Of a DNA stretch of 64,000 bases, positions 34,415 to 46,613 are shown piece by piece (the first letter of the stretch is position 1; every line of letters starts with the position of its first letter). The DNA is from Owenia fusiformis (lineage: Eukaryota > Annelida > Polychaeta > Sabellida > Oweniidae): assembly GCA_903813345.2 (NCBI GenBank), contig CAIIXF020000008.1, positions 23,482,822 to 23,546,821 on the forward strand, given 5' to 3'. Under the pieces are notes generated by a model. It searched no databases and was not told the origin of the DNA. It saw only the letters and a program-made list of their open reading frames with translations. The position numbers were made by a program, and so were the translations under genes.

Positions 34415-34703
34415 TTATGAGATGATGGTGCGTTGCTGGGACAATCGTCCAATGAACAGACCAACATTTCAACAGATACTTATTGAGCTTGAAATCATGC
34501 TGACCAAGGATAGAGATTATTTAGAGTTGGATAACATTGATATCCCCCTTGCTCAGAGCACCAGTAGCAGTCTTAATGACCTTGAGGAAACATTAAGTGA
34601 CCTTGAAAATGACAATGTGCCTGGGTTGCCCCCGAAAAAGCAGTTGTTAAAACAGAAAACATCATCAGTTGGATCACATCATTCTGTCTCAACAGATCAG
34701 TAA
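34415..34703 (+). CDS. Receptor tyrosine kinase, terminal exon (FGFR/RET-like)
   Basis: 289 nt after an acceptor (tatttacag|TTATGAG), entered with one base left of a split codon, to TAA at 34701-34703. Encodes 95 residues: YEMMVRCWDNRPMNRPTF, the conserved end of the tyrosine kinase lobe (CW...RPTF), then the last helix 'QQILIELEIMLTKDRDYLEL' and a serine-rich cytoplasmic tail. The DYLEL pattern right after the kinase resembles FGFR and RET receptors and offers a candidate phosphotyrosine. Upstream exons must lie left of 34415 but none was recognised; the neighbouring transposase ORF lies in that intron or just before it. Confidence 0.8.
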
Positions 34704-34736
34704 TTGAATAGCAGCAGTGAGATAGAGACATCTATA

Positions 34737-35776
34737 CAGGGTGTTCCAAAAGTAATAGCACTGGTCTGGTACTGGTATTTTGTTAAATATGCACCAATCG
34801 TCTTCAAAATATTACATAATAATATACATTCATGTAGTGTAACTAAAACTGCAAAGTTTCGACAAACATGTTGAAACTTGGGCAGAGTTATAGTTGCTAT
34901 GGTGACATGACATGACACTACCCGGGGCAAAATTCCATGCAGAAAGTTACAGAGACTCTTAAAGTTTTGTACATCCCATGCAACAACTGGTGGGAATTAC
35001 ATTTGCTTTACAACATTTTGCATTCCTATGAATCATCTACTTTGAAAAGTGGGCTCCTCTTTGGTCAGAACAAGAGAGGCACTCTGTATCTATTACTCAA
35101 ACACATGAGTGAACCCATTTGAGGACATGTTACGCAGGGTTGATTGGACAATTTGGAGAAGGTCATTCTTATCTTTTAAGGTCTTATCACATTGATTAGC
35201 ATTTCATTCTCCATATAAGTAAAACATAGATATTGCATGATCAGAAGAGTATGGTGCATGGTCTTAGACCTCAAGATCTAGCTCTTCTATAGCTGCAGTG
35301 GTCTTAAATGCTGACTTGCGGGTAGGTGCCTTATCAAGGTGGATGACTGGCTTCAAATTGGGTCTTCAAAAACTCAACCGTGAGTTGTGAAGACTGTTAT
35401 ACATAGTGATATTCCAGGATATTGAATAAATATTATTATTATGAGATCATACTCGAATCTGAGTTGTAAAGCATCATCAGTACAACAAACCAACTAATAA
35501 AACAAACAAGAAATGTTGTATTGTAAAAGGTGAATTAGATACTTTCTTCAATAATACAAAAATGTTAGATATCACATTTTCATGAAAAAGTTGCCCAGGG
35601 TATTGTGATGTCATGTTACTATAGTAACCATAACTCTACCCACAATTTATCATTTTTTCTGAAACTTTAAAATTTCTGTTGCAATACTTCAAAGTACGAT
35701 TTGTGAAAATTTGAAACCACTCGATACAGAATTGACAAAATGCCAACACCAGTCCTGTTACTTTTGGAGCACCCTG
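34737..35776. mobile_element. Mariner-like MITE in the kinase 3' UTR
   Basis: TA-flanked (34735-36, 35777-78) with inverted ends CAGGGTGTTCCAAAAGTAAT and complement ending GGAGCACCCTG. Subterminal arms of about 190 bp share 'gggcagagttatagttgcta'. It starts 33 nt after the kinase stop codon and carries AATAAA near 35423. Confidence 0.85.
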
Positions 35777-35778
35777 TA

Positions 35779-36385
35779 GATATGGAAATTGACTATGCAA
35801 CAATGAAAGAAAAACTACACCAAAATGAGCTCAACACAGATTTGATTGAGCATTCAAGGAATACCATTTGATATAAACATTTATTTATATAATTTATGAC
35901 ATTCAAGAAATTGCAACTAGGCCTACTGTAACATAACTTCTTGTTTGGAGAAGTCATGGAATCTAGATGTTTACTTTAATATAGATAGCATGACTCTAGT
36001 TTACTGAGAATTTATAAAAAGCATATACATCAAAAATATGTAAAAAGGCTGTAAATATTATATAATGAGATAATTATTTATATACATATTGTTGTTAGAG
36101 ATAATATATATTGATTTTATCATATTGTGTTTATATGATCTCATCAACCAAAAGGTCAGCAATACTGATTTTTATGTGCAATCTATCTATTGTCAAAAAC
36201 TGTTGTAAAACATTGACACTTGTACAGAGATTTTATTTTGTAATTCAACTGTGAGCAATAATTGTATTTAACTACTGCATGAACTGTACTATAACATGCA
36301 TATTTTTATTCATACCATTGAGAGCAAAACTTTTATTGCAGAAAGATTAATTTGAAAATTAGTTGATGTAAATTATTTTTCAATA
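35779..36385. other. No gene seen; possible kinase 3' UTR
   Basis: AT-rich; would be distal 3' UTR or downstream flank of the kinase gene. Confidence 0.35.
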
Positions 36386-36898
36386 CAGTAAAACCTGTCT
36401 AATCCGAACGCCATTGGGACAGGATAAAAGCATTCGGATTAGGAGGTGTTCACATTTCAAGGTTTCAAGGCATTCGCAATATTCTGGATTCTGAAGAAAT
36501 GTGAACACATTCTCGGTAAATATTTATAGTTCGTTCGACCACATAGCTTTATGGCATTCCAGAAATTTGAAAATTTGATTCAAATGAATCTAGTCATGCT
36601 GGAAAGCCCCATTACCTGCATTATGAATGAGACCATTCAAGATTATTTCCCAAAGTTTTGATATCATGACAAAATTTGAACAATTTTGTATGAAACATCA
36701 GAAACTTTATGAAAAGTGTTCAGATTAGACAGGTGAATTTTTCAAATATGTCTGTTCACTGTTCAAATTGGGAGGTGTTCACATTTCAAGGTTTTTTTAA
36801 CATGTGAGTCAATGGGAGGAATAAATGGGACCGAAAAAAAGTGTTAAGATTAGGAGGTGTTCGGATTAGCCAGGTGTTCAGATATACAGGTTCTACTG
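36386..36898. mobile_element. Pogo/Tigger-like MITE, TA target
   Basis: Inverted ends CAGTAAAACCTGTCTAATCC and complement ending 'caggttctactg', flanked by TA. Internally it has repeated 'attaggaggtgttc' modules and 'gtgagtcaatggga'. The CAGTAxAACCTG end with TA target fits the pogo group. 513 bp. Confidence 0.85.
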
Positions 36899-37007
36899 TA
36901 CTAAAACCAAAGTTATACATGTACAGTCAAAGAATTTTAATTCACAAAGTGCAACTTGGAAAAATAAATTGTTATACAAATATGCCAATCACACTTTAAT
37001 TAAGAAA

Positions 37008-37342
37008 TATAGACCAAAGAGCAGGGCTACTAGTTTCGAATACACCCCGCAGGTCTAGGCACAAACATTTTCTGTACCCCGAATGACCGAAGGGAGTGAG
37101 GGGTTCGAAAGCTTTTGTGCATAGACCTAAGGCACCAGCGGATCTAGACAGGTGCGTGGGGGGTGCACGCCCCCCTAAAAAAACGGAAAATTCGTGTTTT
37201 GCCTCATCGCTTTTTACAAAATTTGACTCTTCACTCACAGTTATTATCACACACCCCCCCCCCCCCTAGCAAAAAATCCTGAATCTGCCAGTGTAAGGGG
37301 TGTATTCAAAACTAGTAGCCCTGCTCTGAGGTCTAATATTAC
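37008..37342. mobile_element. Palindromic element with a second CAG-ended element inside
   Basis: Outer inverted repeat AGAGCAGGGCTACTAGTTT / AAACTAGTAGCCCTGCTCT. Inside, 'caccagcggatctagac' (37131 on) and 'ctgaatctgccagtg' form another pair flanked by TAAGG, probably a hAT-like MITE with a C-rich loop. Confidence 0.6.
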
Positions 37343-37344
37343 GA

Positions 37345-37860
37345 TTCGAACATGAAAACTCACCAGAATATTGCAAAATCGTCAATTTTGATGTTGATTT
37401 CCACTTTTTCATTTCTACTTCTGGTTGAGCGTTAGGCTATTCCAATTTGTTTACTTACCTCCTGACCCCGCTTTTTTATTTACATTTCGGCCTTTTTTAT
37501 TGGTTTCATGCATATCTACTACATTGATAATTATTGAAATTAATTCTATATTGCCCAGAAACAAAAAAATCACAGCGGATATCCATATAAAAATTAAATT
37601 TTGCGAAAAGAATGGAACAGCCTGAACTGACCATTGAGCACTGAACGAAACACTAGTACAGAGCTGGGGCATTGATCTCGAATATAACCCAGCTGAAGCA
37701 TTGACTTTGTTCACAGTTTATAGAAGGCGTGAATACAGTCATGTTCGAATGTCAAATAAATGTACTTATATTGTAGATAATATGTATTAATACTTTGGTA
37801 TATTCAATAAATTATTTACCTGTTATAAAATGACAATTACTTCTCATTTAAAGAGTTGGC
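37345..37860. other. No gene seen
   Basis: Nothing recognised. Confidence 0.4.
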
Positions 37861-37924
37861 CAAAAACTTGACCACACTAGAACAAGACACAGGGTGAACA
37901 GTATCGCACCCTTGAATAGACAGT

Positions 37925-38580
37925 TTTTGGGACAGAAAGTTTGCCTTAGACTTACAGACAAGATGTCATGACAAAAATCCAAAATATACACAGAATGCTC
38001 AAAAGCTAACTAGACTTTCATACCAAGAAAGATCCCTGAAAATTTGAAATCGTCAAATGGTTAGCCTGGAAATGTGTAGACAAGAGTTTACAGACAAGGT
38101 TAATTGAAGATTTATCCAGAATGCCCTAAAACCTATCAGTTCAGGATTTTTATACAAAGAATCATCCCTGAAAATTTGAAATCAATCTGTCAAACGATTC
38201 GTTTTGGAACGCATAGACAAATAAGTGGGACGCTTAACCACCCATCCATTCAGCAAACTGAATAAACAGAAAAATCTTGAATAAATGACTGGAAATCTCT
38301 TCTATGGCTGTCATCAACTAGAAAAAAACAGCAACTCCCAAAATTAGCAAATCCCATCGAACAAAACATATTTTATCAAATTCCTCATCATTTTGAACAT
38401 AGCATGCTAAAATAACTTATGAAGAATTTTTTCCTTTAGGCAAAATCTACTCATGATGTAGGAATCAAATCCATCAATCGGTATTTTGGGGAGTTATTGC
38501 CTGGACAGATCGACCAACAAACGGATGGACGGCTTTCTGTTATCTTTCTCGAACTTTGTTCAGCGGGACAATTACCAAGG
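37925..38580 (+). mobile_element. Degenerate pearl-like core and 3' end
   Basis: Two or three decayed ~160-bp units (37950-38230: 'aagaatcatccctgaaaatt', 'gtagacaagagtttacag'). Then a second, short element: left end 'acagcaactcccaaaattag' and 'caaatcccatcgaac', right end 'cggatggacgg' and 'tcgaactttgttcagcggga'. Confidence 0.55.
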
Positions 38581-39117
38581 TAAGGCTGACTATTACTTTC
38601 CGGATGAATATAGTACAATTTTTGAATATTTCAAATAATCCTCAATTTAATTTCATAAAGATGTCACTAGCATATACCAGTACAAAAAGGGGAATTCCCT
38701 TAAATGGATTCCATGATGGGAATCCATATTCCTTTCCTTAATTGTCTCTTGTTTCATATTTTTGGTCTAATTACCTTAGTTAAGACTAACCCTGTAACCA
38801 TACTTTCAAATGAAATGTGGTGAATTTGTCTATCAACCAATTTCCCATGACTTTCAATGAACTAAACTTTCTTTTCTGATCTCTTTTCTCCAATAGACCT
38901 TAGAATTCACAAAGAGAAACAGTTTTCATAAACAGGTGAGTTATTTTGTTATTTTACTGTTATATATAAGCATTATATGGACAGGATTTGTATGTGTGGT
39001 CTGTGAACTCCCAGTGAGTCTGTGTAACTGAAAATCTTGGCAGGTGTTTATATAATAAACCTAAAAAGGCAAGATTTCATTGACTCACATAAAATAATGT
39101 AAATTTTGAGAACACTT
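38581..39117. other. No gene seen
   Basis: No supported exon; one acceptor/donor-like pair near 38895-38935 ('ccaatag|ACC', 'ACAG|gtgagt') bounds a short stretch with no clear coding signal. Confidence 0.3.
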
Positions 39118-40660
39118 AGGTTCAGCTGGAAAGTAACATTTTGGTAAAAAATTGCTATACCTGCACATGTTATTTTCTGGTACAAAATTAAGTATGAAGG
39201 CATGTACAGGGTGTCCAATAAATAAGGTGAAAGATAATGTAACTTTTTTAATATTGCACCAATCCTGATGAAATTTTAAGAGTTTGTAGATCAAACCTTT
39301 TTATCTTTATTCTGTTAATTTAAAGCGACTTCTATTTGATTGGCCAGAGTTGTGGTTGCTATAGCAACCGAAACAACAAAAAGGTGGGGCAAGTTTGTTT
39401 ACGTCACAACTTTCCAAAACATATTTATTATATCTGATAGCTTTATTCATACTCCCAGGTCTATTACTACCACAAATACATTATAGAAACAGTCCTAAAG
39501 TCCCATTGTTATGAAAATAAGCTATTCAACATAATGTCTACCCTAGCTATACACTTCTTATGCCTATTCACCCACTCTCTAAACACACTTTCAAACCCAT
39601 TCCGTTAAAAAACGTCCAGGAGAAAAGTTTCTGCTGCACTGTGACAATACCCCCTCACACACAGCTATGCTCACTAGTGAATCTATTAGGGCACTGGGAT
39701 ACCCCTTCTTGCACACCCTCCATATTCCCCAGACTTTGCACCCGATGACTTTTACTTATATGCAGAACTCAAGCGTGACTTGAGAGGAAATAAATTTGGA
39801 AGCACTGATGAACTCACATCACATGTCTTAGCAAGACTTCAGGAAATGGGCAAGAATGGGTTTGAAAGTGTGTTTAGAAAATGGGTGAATATGCATAAGA
39901 CGTGTATAGCTAGAGATGGACATTATGTTGAATAGCTTATTTTCATAACAATGGGACTTAAGGACTGTTTTTATAATGTATTTGTGGTAGTAATAGACCT
40001 GGGAGTATAAATAAAGCTATCAGAAAGAATAAATATATTTTGGAAAGTTGTGACGTAAACTAACTTGCCCTGCCTTTTTGTTGTTTCGGTTGCTATAGCA
40101 ACCACAACTCTAGCCAATCAAATAGAAGATGCTTTAAATTCACAGAATAAAGGTAAAAAAGTTTGGGCTACAAACTCTGGAAATTTCATTAAGATTGGTG
40201 CAATATTAAGAAAGTTATAATATCTTTCACCTTATTTATTGGACACCCTGTATGTATTTCCTTGCTTTTTTCAGGAAAGTATCATTACACTGTCTACTTT
40301 TAGTAAACCTGGAAACAGGTCAATGGTAGCTCCTGTGTTGTCTGGACACTTTGACAGAAAATTTGGAGAAATAGAAAGTGTGAAATATCAGAATTTCCTG
40401 GAGTTCCCATTGAACGCCTACCAGATATTCTGATATTTCACACTTTCTATTTTTCCAAATTTTCTTTCAAAGTTTCCAGACAACACAGGAGCTACCATTG
40501 TCCTGTTTCCAGGTTTACTAAAAGTAGACAATGTAATGATACTTTCTTGAAAAAAGCAAGGAAATACACACATGCCTTCATACTTAATTTTGTACCAGAA
40601 AATAACATGTGCAGGTATAGCAATTTTTTGCCAAAATGTTACTTTCCAGCTGAACCATCA
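39118..40660. mobile_element. Palindromic MITE split by a mariner foldback
   Basis: 'ggttcagctggaaagtaac' to 'agtatgaaggcatg' (39118-39204) plus 40251-40418 form the left arm. The right arm is 40430-40660 in reverse. The centre is near 40425. The arms become contiguous only if 39207-40250 is removed, so that element is younger. Confidence 0.85.
39207..40250 (+). mobile_element. Mariner (DD34D) foldback derivative
   Basis: Ends CAGGGTGTCCAATAAATAAG and complement, flanked by TA (39205-06, 40251-52). The loop and right arm keep the end of a mariner transposase on the plus strand (about 39600-39935): a DNTPSH motif, then 'SPDFAPDDFYLYAELKRDL' in a shifted frame, and 'EMGKNGFESVFRKWVNM'. The spacing fits the DD34D signature. 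The left arm (39207-39600) is an inverted copy of the right arm including transposase-coding sequence, so the 5' half was replaced by a mirror of the 3' half. Not functional. Confidence 0.85.
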
Positions 40661-40664
40661 GGGA

Positions 40665-41605
40665 GAATGGGTACTGAGCCATAACCAAAGGCTATTCACC
40701 ATGATACAGAAGAAGGTCTTTTTGGGTGTAATAGATTTTTTCCTCAAACAATCACTCCTTCATAACTTCATATAATATTTTTTCCCATCACTGCAGACCC
40801 TATTTTATATATTCAAGAAGATAATGACTTATACATGAAAATTGTTTGTTCTGTTTGGATTGAAAACAGATGACAAGGATTTTCAAAGTAACCTGTGCCT
40901 TATGACTTATGAATTGTCTAAAATTACCCAATAAATGAATAAGATTGTGTACCAGAACGCTGGTACCAGGTCACCCAACTAGACCAGCCCATCTAGTGTA
41001 GCATAATGTTACATCTATCATTACTTTACACTGTTAATGTGAGGACAGCACTATTTTGAAAAAAGTTTCACATATCACATTCTGATTACATTGTAGGCTA
41101 TTGGGTAAGACTACAATATAAGCCAAAGTCGTTTAAACTTCATATGGGGCCTTTAAAATCTTCTCTCTTTCAGAGAATGACACCGAAAATACAAGATTTA
41201 CAAGTTTTACAAGATTTACAGTCTCCTGCTCTGAATAGAATACCTGAAACTGAAACTGAAACCGAAACCAAAACCACTGAAACTGAAACCACTTCTTTTG
41301 TTTAGTACAGGTCACATCTCTTGCATGTATTTTCAGCAGGCCTTTATATTTACTAAATAAATTCAAATGTTAAAACAAATGGTGAATGAAAGAGTATTTT
41401 TAGGTTTCCACAGGAGTTAGGAATATATTTTCTATTTCAAGTGTATTTACATAACAATGTAATATAACACATCCTATAATGTAGTACAATTTATAAACAG
41501 GAAACCGTGTAAGGGAATCAAACAGTATTTATACAGTACTTAACATGCTTATTGACTCACAGAGTACCAACTACAGTACAACAGTTAATTTGAATTTTAG
41601 ACATA
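40665..41605. other. No gene seen; short GAAACT repeat
   Basis: A hexamer-like run of 'gaaactgaaaccgaaacc' lies at about 41245-41290. No other feature recognised. Confidence 0.4.
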
Positions 41606-42343
41606 CAGTAAAACCTGCATATAGTGAACAATTTTTCGCCAAGAAAAAATGTTCACTGTTGGTAGTTGTTCACTACAGCAATGATTTGATTTCGCGGCAT
41701 TTTGCCATATTATATAAAGAGACCAGCTATTAAAAGAGAAGAGATTAATTTGTATTTTCTGACACTCTCGCCTTAAGTATTTGATTTGTTGTAATGTAAT
41801 ATACAAATGGACTTGACATTTGAGTCAGTTAAAGGACTTAATTAAATTAGTTAAAAGACATGATAGATGCAGTTAATAGTGAAATGATCATGAATTATAA
41901 TTTGAATCCAATCTTTTTTTTAAATTGATGGGATGAGAAAAAGATTAAGTTGGTAATATAAGGTAATATCAAGGTAATATTAGTTTACCAGATTATCTCC
42001 AAGCAATCAATCCCAGAGGCGTATCCTGTGTTACAAAAACAAAGCTTATTAAGAATTATAATAAGTCACACCTGGTTCAATAAAAGAAATCCAGATCTCA
42101 AAATGACCTTTTAATTATTTTTGGCAGGTAATAGAAACATAAACTGCTTAACTCGGATAAGGCAGCTGCAGAGAAAATTTACGAGATTTAGTGTTCACTA
42201 TTCATACAGTTGGTAGGTGTTCACTTTAGGATTGTACTTTAACATGGGAGTCAATGGGGGAAAAGGGTTTTGCAGAATAAAAAAACGTTTACTGTTGATA
42301 GATGTTAACTAGAGAGATGTGTTCACTAATTCAGGTTTTACTG
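41606..42343. mobile_element. Pogo-like MITE, second family
   Basis: Inverted ends CAGTAAAACCTGCATATAG and complement ending 'caggttttactg', flanked by TA (41604-05, 42344-45). Shares the 'aacatgggagtcaatggggg' module with the MITE at 36386. 738 bp. Confidence 0.85.
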
Positions 42344-42345
42344 TA

Positions 42346-42535
42346 CCAGGTGTGTGAAAATCAAGGATTGTGAGTCTCATATACTGCATTGTCTGAATGT
42401 TTTCTTCAAACTTGTTCCATTCAAAGCAAAACAAAAATTCCTTTCTGTCGGTGCATTGCTTTATTGTACAGAGTCCCTCGTTTTAGTGGCGTTTGGGTCC
42501 CCAGCTATAAGAAGCGCTTCTCACAGCTGGGATGG
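42346..42535. mobile_element. Fragment of the CACGCGG MITE family
   Basis: 'gaaaatcaaggattgtgag' to 'ggtccccagctataagaag' matches the left half of 10038-10449 up to its central hairpin. It abuts the preceding MITE and ends at the hairpin. Confidence 0.7.
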
Positions 42536-42659
42536 ATGGGTCGTGCGTGACGCAGCGCTTCGCAGATGGGGGAGCATTCCCCCAGAAAATTTTCAAAAGA
42601 CCCTCTCTGGTGCATTCTGAGCATATCTCAGCACTATGTTCCCAATAATTAAAAAAATA

Positions 42660-43900
42660 GTACCGTGGGTACTGGGCTCACATGGTGTTGCTCAAAAGTG
42701 AAAGATGGCTAAAATGACAGAAAATATAAAAAAACGATATAATTTTTTGCTGATTTTTTTTAACAAAATAATTATTTCAAGCCGCTTGCCACTATTTGGA
42801 CAGACTAAGAGACAGATAAATAAATCAATGTTAACTAAAATGGCTGAAAATAAAAAAATGGATATAACTTTTCGTTGATTTTTTTGTAACAAAATTATTT
42901 CATATATCTACTGTTTACAGTGACATGGCCTTTTGCAATGCAGGACACCTGAAATTATTTGTAAAGCCAGGAAGTGGGCCAAAATTGAATTTCGTGACAC
43001 AAAAATGGCAACCATTTTGGAAATAGGCAAGCTTTTGAACCAAGAGTCATAGGAGAGTTTTTTGTACTGATGTTGAACAAAATTAACTTAGTACGGGAAT
43101 CCTATCGACAGAGGGTTTAAGGCAAATGGTCCAAAAGTGGATTTTGCGAGACAGATGGGCAAATCAATGTTAACTAAAATGGCTGAAAATAAAAAAAAAG
43201 ATATAATTTTTTGCCGATTTTTTCGTAACAAAATTATTTCATACATCTACCCTTTACATTGACATGGATTTTTACAATGTAGGACACTTGAAATTATTTG
43301 TAAAGCTAGGAAATAGGTCAAAAGTGAATTTCGCTAGACAAAAATGGCGGCCATTTTGAAAATAGGCGAGCTTTTGAACCAGGAGTCATAGAGAAGTTTT
43401 CTGTATTGATGTTGAACAGAAATAACTTAAAACAGGAATCCTATCGACAGAGGTTTTAAAACGTGCCACTGTTGTTGACGGGAAAGTGGATTTCGCGAGT
43501 CAGATGGACAAATCAATGTTAACTAAAATGGCTGAAAATAAAAAAATGGATATAATTTTTCGCTGATTTTTTTGTAACAAAATTATTTCATATATCTACT
43601 GTTTACATTGACATGGATTTTTAAAATGTAGGACACCTGAAATTATTTGTAAAGCTAGGAAATGGGTAAAAATTTCGCGAGACAAAATTGAAAATAGGCG
43701 AGCTTTTGAACCAGGAGTCATAGGGGAGTTTTCTGTATTGATGTTGAACAAAAATAACTAAAACGGGTCCTATTGACAGAGATTTTAAAATGGGCCAATT
43801 GTTGACAGACAGACTGACAGACAGACAGACAGATGGACGGAGGAACAGACGACAGACGGACAAGTGAGTGATTGCAATAGCTCACCCTTTGAGCTAAAAA
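42660..43900 (+). mobile_element. Pearl-like element with ~345-bp core units
   Basis: 'ctaaaatggctgaaaataaa' recurs at about 42834, 43173 and 43520, with a partial first unit at 42700. Unit landmarks: 'aattatttcatatatctac', 'aaattatttgtaaagctagg', 'gcgagcttttgaaccagg'. Then (CAGA)n (43805-43860) and the end 'gtgagtgattgcaatagctc'. The same 3' tip occurs inverted near 21285. Confidence 0.7.
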
Positions 43901-44130
43901 CGGCCACCATTTTTAAACGAGAGGCCATTTTAAAAATCGGGTTTCGGGCAGGACTTTTTCTCCCATAGGGTATATGTGTACAAAATATAACAAAATCGGG
44001 CTAACATTATTTGAGTTATTGCTCAGACGGATAGATGGACGGACGTGCATACGGACGGGTAGATAGATGGAGGCATTCCCTGTACCCCTCCAAACTTCGT
44101 TTGCAAACTTCGTTTGTTGGGACAACAATT
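43893..44130 (+). mobile_element. Short pearl-like element (single core, ACGG/GATA repeat)
   Basis: Core 'gaggccattttaaaaatcgg', 'catagggtatatgtgtac', 'atttgagttattgctc', then GGAC/GATA repeats (44030-44070) and the end 'cctccaaacttcgtttgttg'. Closely related to 20990-21200. Confidence 0.65.
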
Positions 44131-44929
44131 GTCCCACATATAAAACTGCATCCCCTTAAAAAAAGTAATAGTGTGATTCCCATTTTCTGTATTTTCCCTC
44201 AAATAGTCATTATAATAGGTTTCATATAACTCTTCAAACTTGAGGCAGTTCACAAGTCACCATATAGATTGATTAGTTTGAAAATTGACAAAGTGCTTGT
44301 GGAATTCAGATCTTGAATTTGACATTGTTTGCTCACTTTTTGCTTCAGTAGTAGAAGTAACGCGAGTAAGTTTAGTTATTATTCAATATTAAGAAGTTAA
44401 AGCAATATGCCAACATTATATTATTTTTAAAAGCCTTGGACGTACTAAATATTGCCAAGTGTCATAAGTGTCATAATGTGGATATTAAGAAAATCTTTTG
44501 TGGTTCGAAAATGATCAGAACAAAAACAAAAAGACACTTTTGGTTTTTGAACCCATTCTCCCAGGGTTAAAGTGTGCGCCCGACCTGGCTACGTATATAA
44601 CAGAGTTTATACTGGCGGATAAGACTAGTTCATATTTTATATGTGTGTGAAAGCTTTCTCTTATTTGCGTTTTTTCGTTTAGTACGGTTTTGTTATAATT
44701 GCCGAGGTCATATAACCGGGATAAAACAATGATTATCGTTGACTGCACACACACAAAACATTTACGTCGAGTGAACAGTGTTATTAAAAACAACAAGCTT
44801 TAGAATACAAAGCCCAGTAGTGTGATAATAAGCTGTACACTACCACTGCTGCATGTACATATTAGGGCTCATAAAGAGTGGATAGGGAGGTTGTGTTTGT
44901 CACTTTTAAATTTTACATTTCAAAATTGC
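44131..44929. other. No gene seen
   Basis: Nothing recognised besides open frames of no character. Confidence 0.4.
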
Positions 44930-44935
44930 CATTTT

Positions 44936-46112
44936 CAGTACTGTCAACCCCCAAAGATTTTCTCGCGGGACAGATTTTTTAGACCCAGTTCCAAAAATTC
45001 GCGGGATTTTGCGGGACATCCACCTAAATTCGCGGGATTTCGCGGGACATTTAAGGGATTTGCGTGATTACGCTAAAAGGTCAAATTTTGATCAAATTCG
45101 CGGGATTTCGCGGGACCATTCGAGGGACAAACACGCTACTTGCGGGACAATTAACAGGGTAACCACCAAAGACTTCAGAGAGGGATAATTTTTCTAGACA
45201 AAGTGCCCTAAATTCGCGGGATTTTGCGGGACATCCACCTTTTGCGGGATGTCGCAGGACATTCAAGGGATTTTTAATGTAAAAGTACTCTTGAATCAAA
45301 CTTTCAGATACTGATTTATCAAATATAATGCACTTAACTTAAGTAAACGTCAACACAATTCCACACAATACGCATAGAACTATTATTAAACTATCAAAAA
45401 CCACGCTTTAGGTGTGAGTACCGTAATCCGACACGAAATTCAAAAATTCTTGTGAATACTTTGCACTTATGGCGTTCGTGACCAACTATGAAACATTTAC
45501 CCCCATAGTGTTATATATCAAAATGTACCTATTCGTATAAGGGTTCGATTATTCTACATCAAATTATGGGGAGTCAGGTTTCTTTTCGAGATATCAGTGT
45601 CCATTTATTGGAACTCGCGTTTGCTAACATTTGTTTAGTTCTGAGATGAAGGCCGTGACACGCGTAGTAAAAAGGCCAACGTTGGAACTAATCGTGACAT
45701 ACATCCCTATTTCCGTAATTAAAATGAAATTTGCACTCTTCCTCTTTATTTTGATACCAAACGGCATGCTAGAAGCCAACTATGGTGTTATTTGGATCAA
45801 AATCATAGTTTTATAAGTGTACTATATGCTCCTTCCAAAAGCAGTCTTTGATGATCTGATGCACTGGGAGTTCAGCAGCAGTTTTCAAATTAGGTAAACT
45901 TGACTCCTCAAAAGTGCAAAAAGCTTAGCTTCTTATATCACAATATAATCACAATTATTTAGCCTCGGGGATTATTACAATTTTGAAAATTCGCGGAGGT
46001 CAAAGCCGTCATTTGCGGGAATTTGCGAGACATTGCGGGACACGCGAATAAGCCAAATTTTGGTCAAATTCGCGGGATAATCCCGCCATTCGCGGGACAC
46101 TTGACAGCTCTG
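44936..46112 (+). mobile_element. E1 copy 1 (1177 bp, 6-bp TSD, no E2 inside)
   Basis: Ends CAGTACTGTCAAC (left) and CTTGACAGCTCTG (right), flanked by CATTTT (44930-44935, 46113-46118). Subterminal 'cgcgggatttcgcgggac' repeats cluster at both ends (44960-45250 and 45990-46100). The interior 45415-45800 has 'gagtaccgtaatccgac' and 'actcgcgtttgctaac'. The E2 site is empty here (TTCGAGAT, 45595-45602). No transposase. Confidence 0.92.
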
Positions 46113-46613
46113 CATTTTACATGTCATAATTTCTTGGTTTCATTCGTTTAGCCGATCAAAACATTGTAAAACAATAAATCGTCTGTTACGTATACAGAGC
46201 TGTCAAGTGTCCCGCGAATGGCGGGATTATCCCGCGAATTCGATCAAAATTAGGCTAATTCGCGTGTCCCGCAATGTCCCGCGAAGTCCCGCAAATGTGG
46301 CTTTCGACCTCCGCGAATTTCCAAAATTGTTGCAATCCCCTAGCCTATATGGTGATTATCTTATCTTATATAAGAAGCTAAGTTTTTGCACTTTTGAGGA
46401 GTAAAGTTTACCTAATTTAAAGTACCTAGCATGCTGTTGTTTGGTATCAAAATAAAGAGGAAGGGTTCAACTTTCATTTTAATTACGACAATAGGGATGT
46501 AGGTCACAAATAGTTCCAACGTTGGCCTTTTTACTATCCGTGTGGCCTTCATCTCAGAACTGAGCAAATGTTAGCAAACGCGAGTTACAATAAATGGACG
46601 CTGATATCTAGAA

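Noticed and set aside
38895-38936. Possible micro-exon between acceptor and donor
   Set aside because: Splice motifs are plausible but no neighbouring exons or reading-frame evidence exist.
42354-42620. 88-codon plus-strand ORF
   Set aside because: Spans a MITE fragment and its junction; no domain or splice support.
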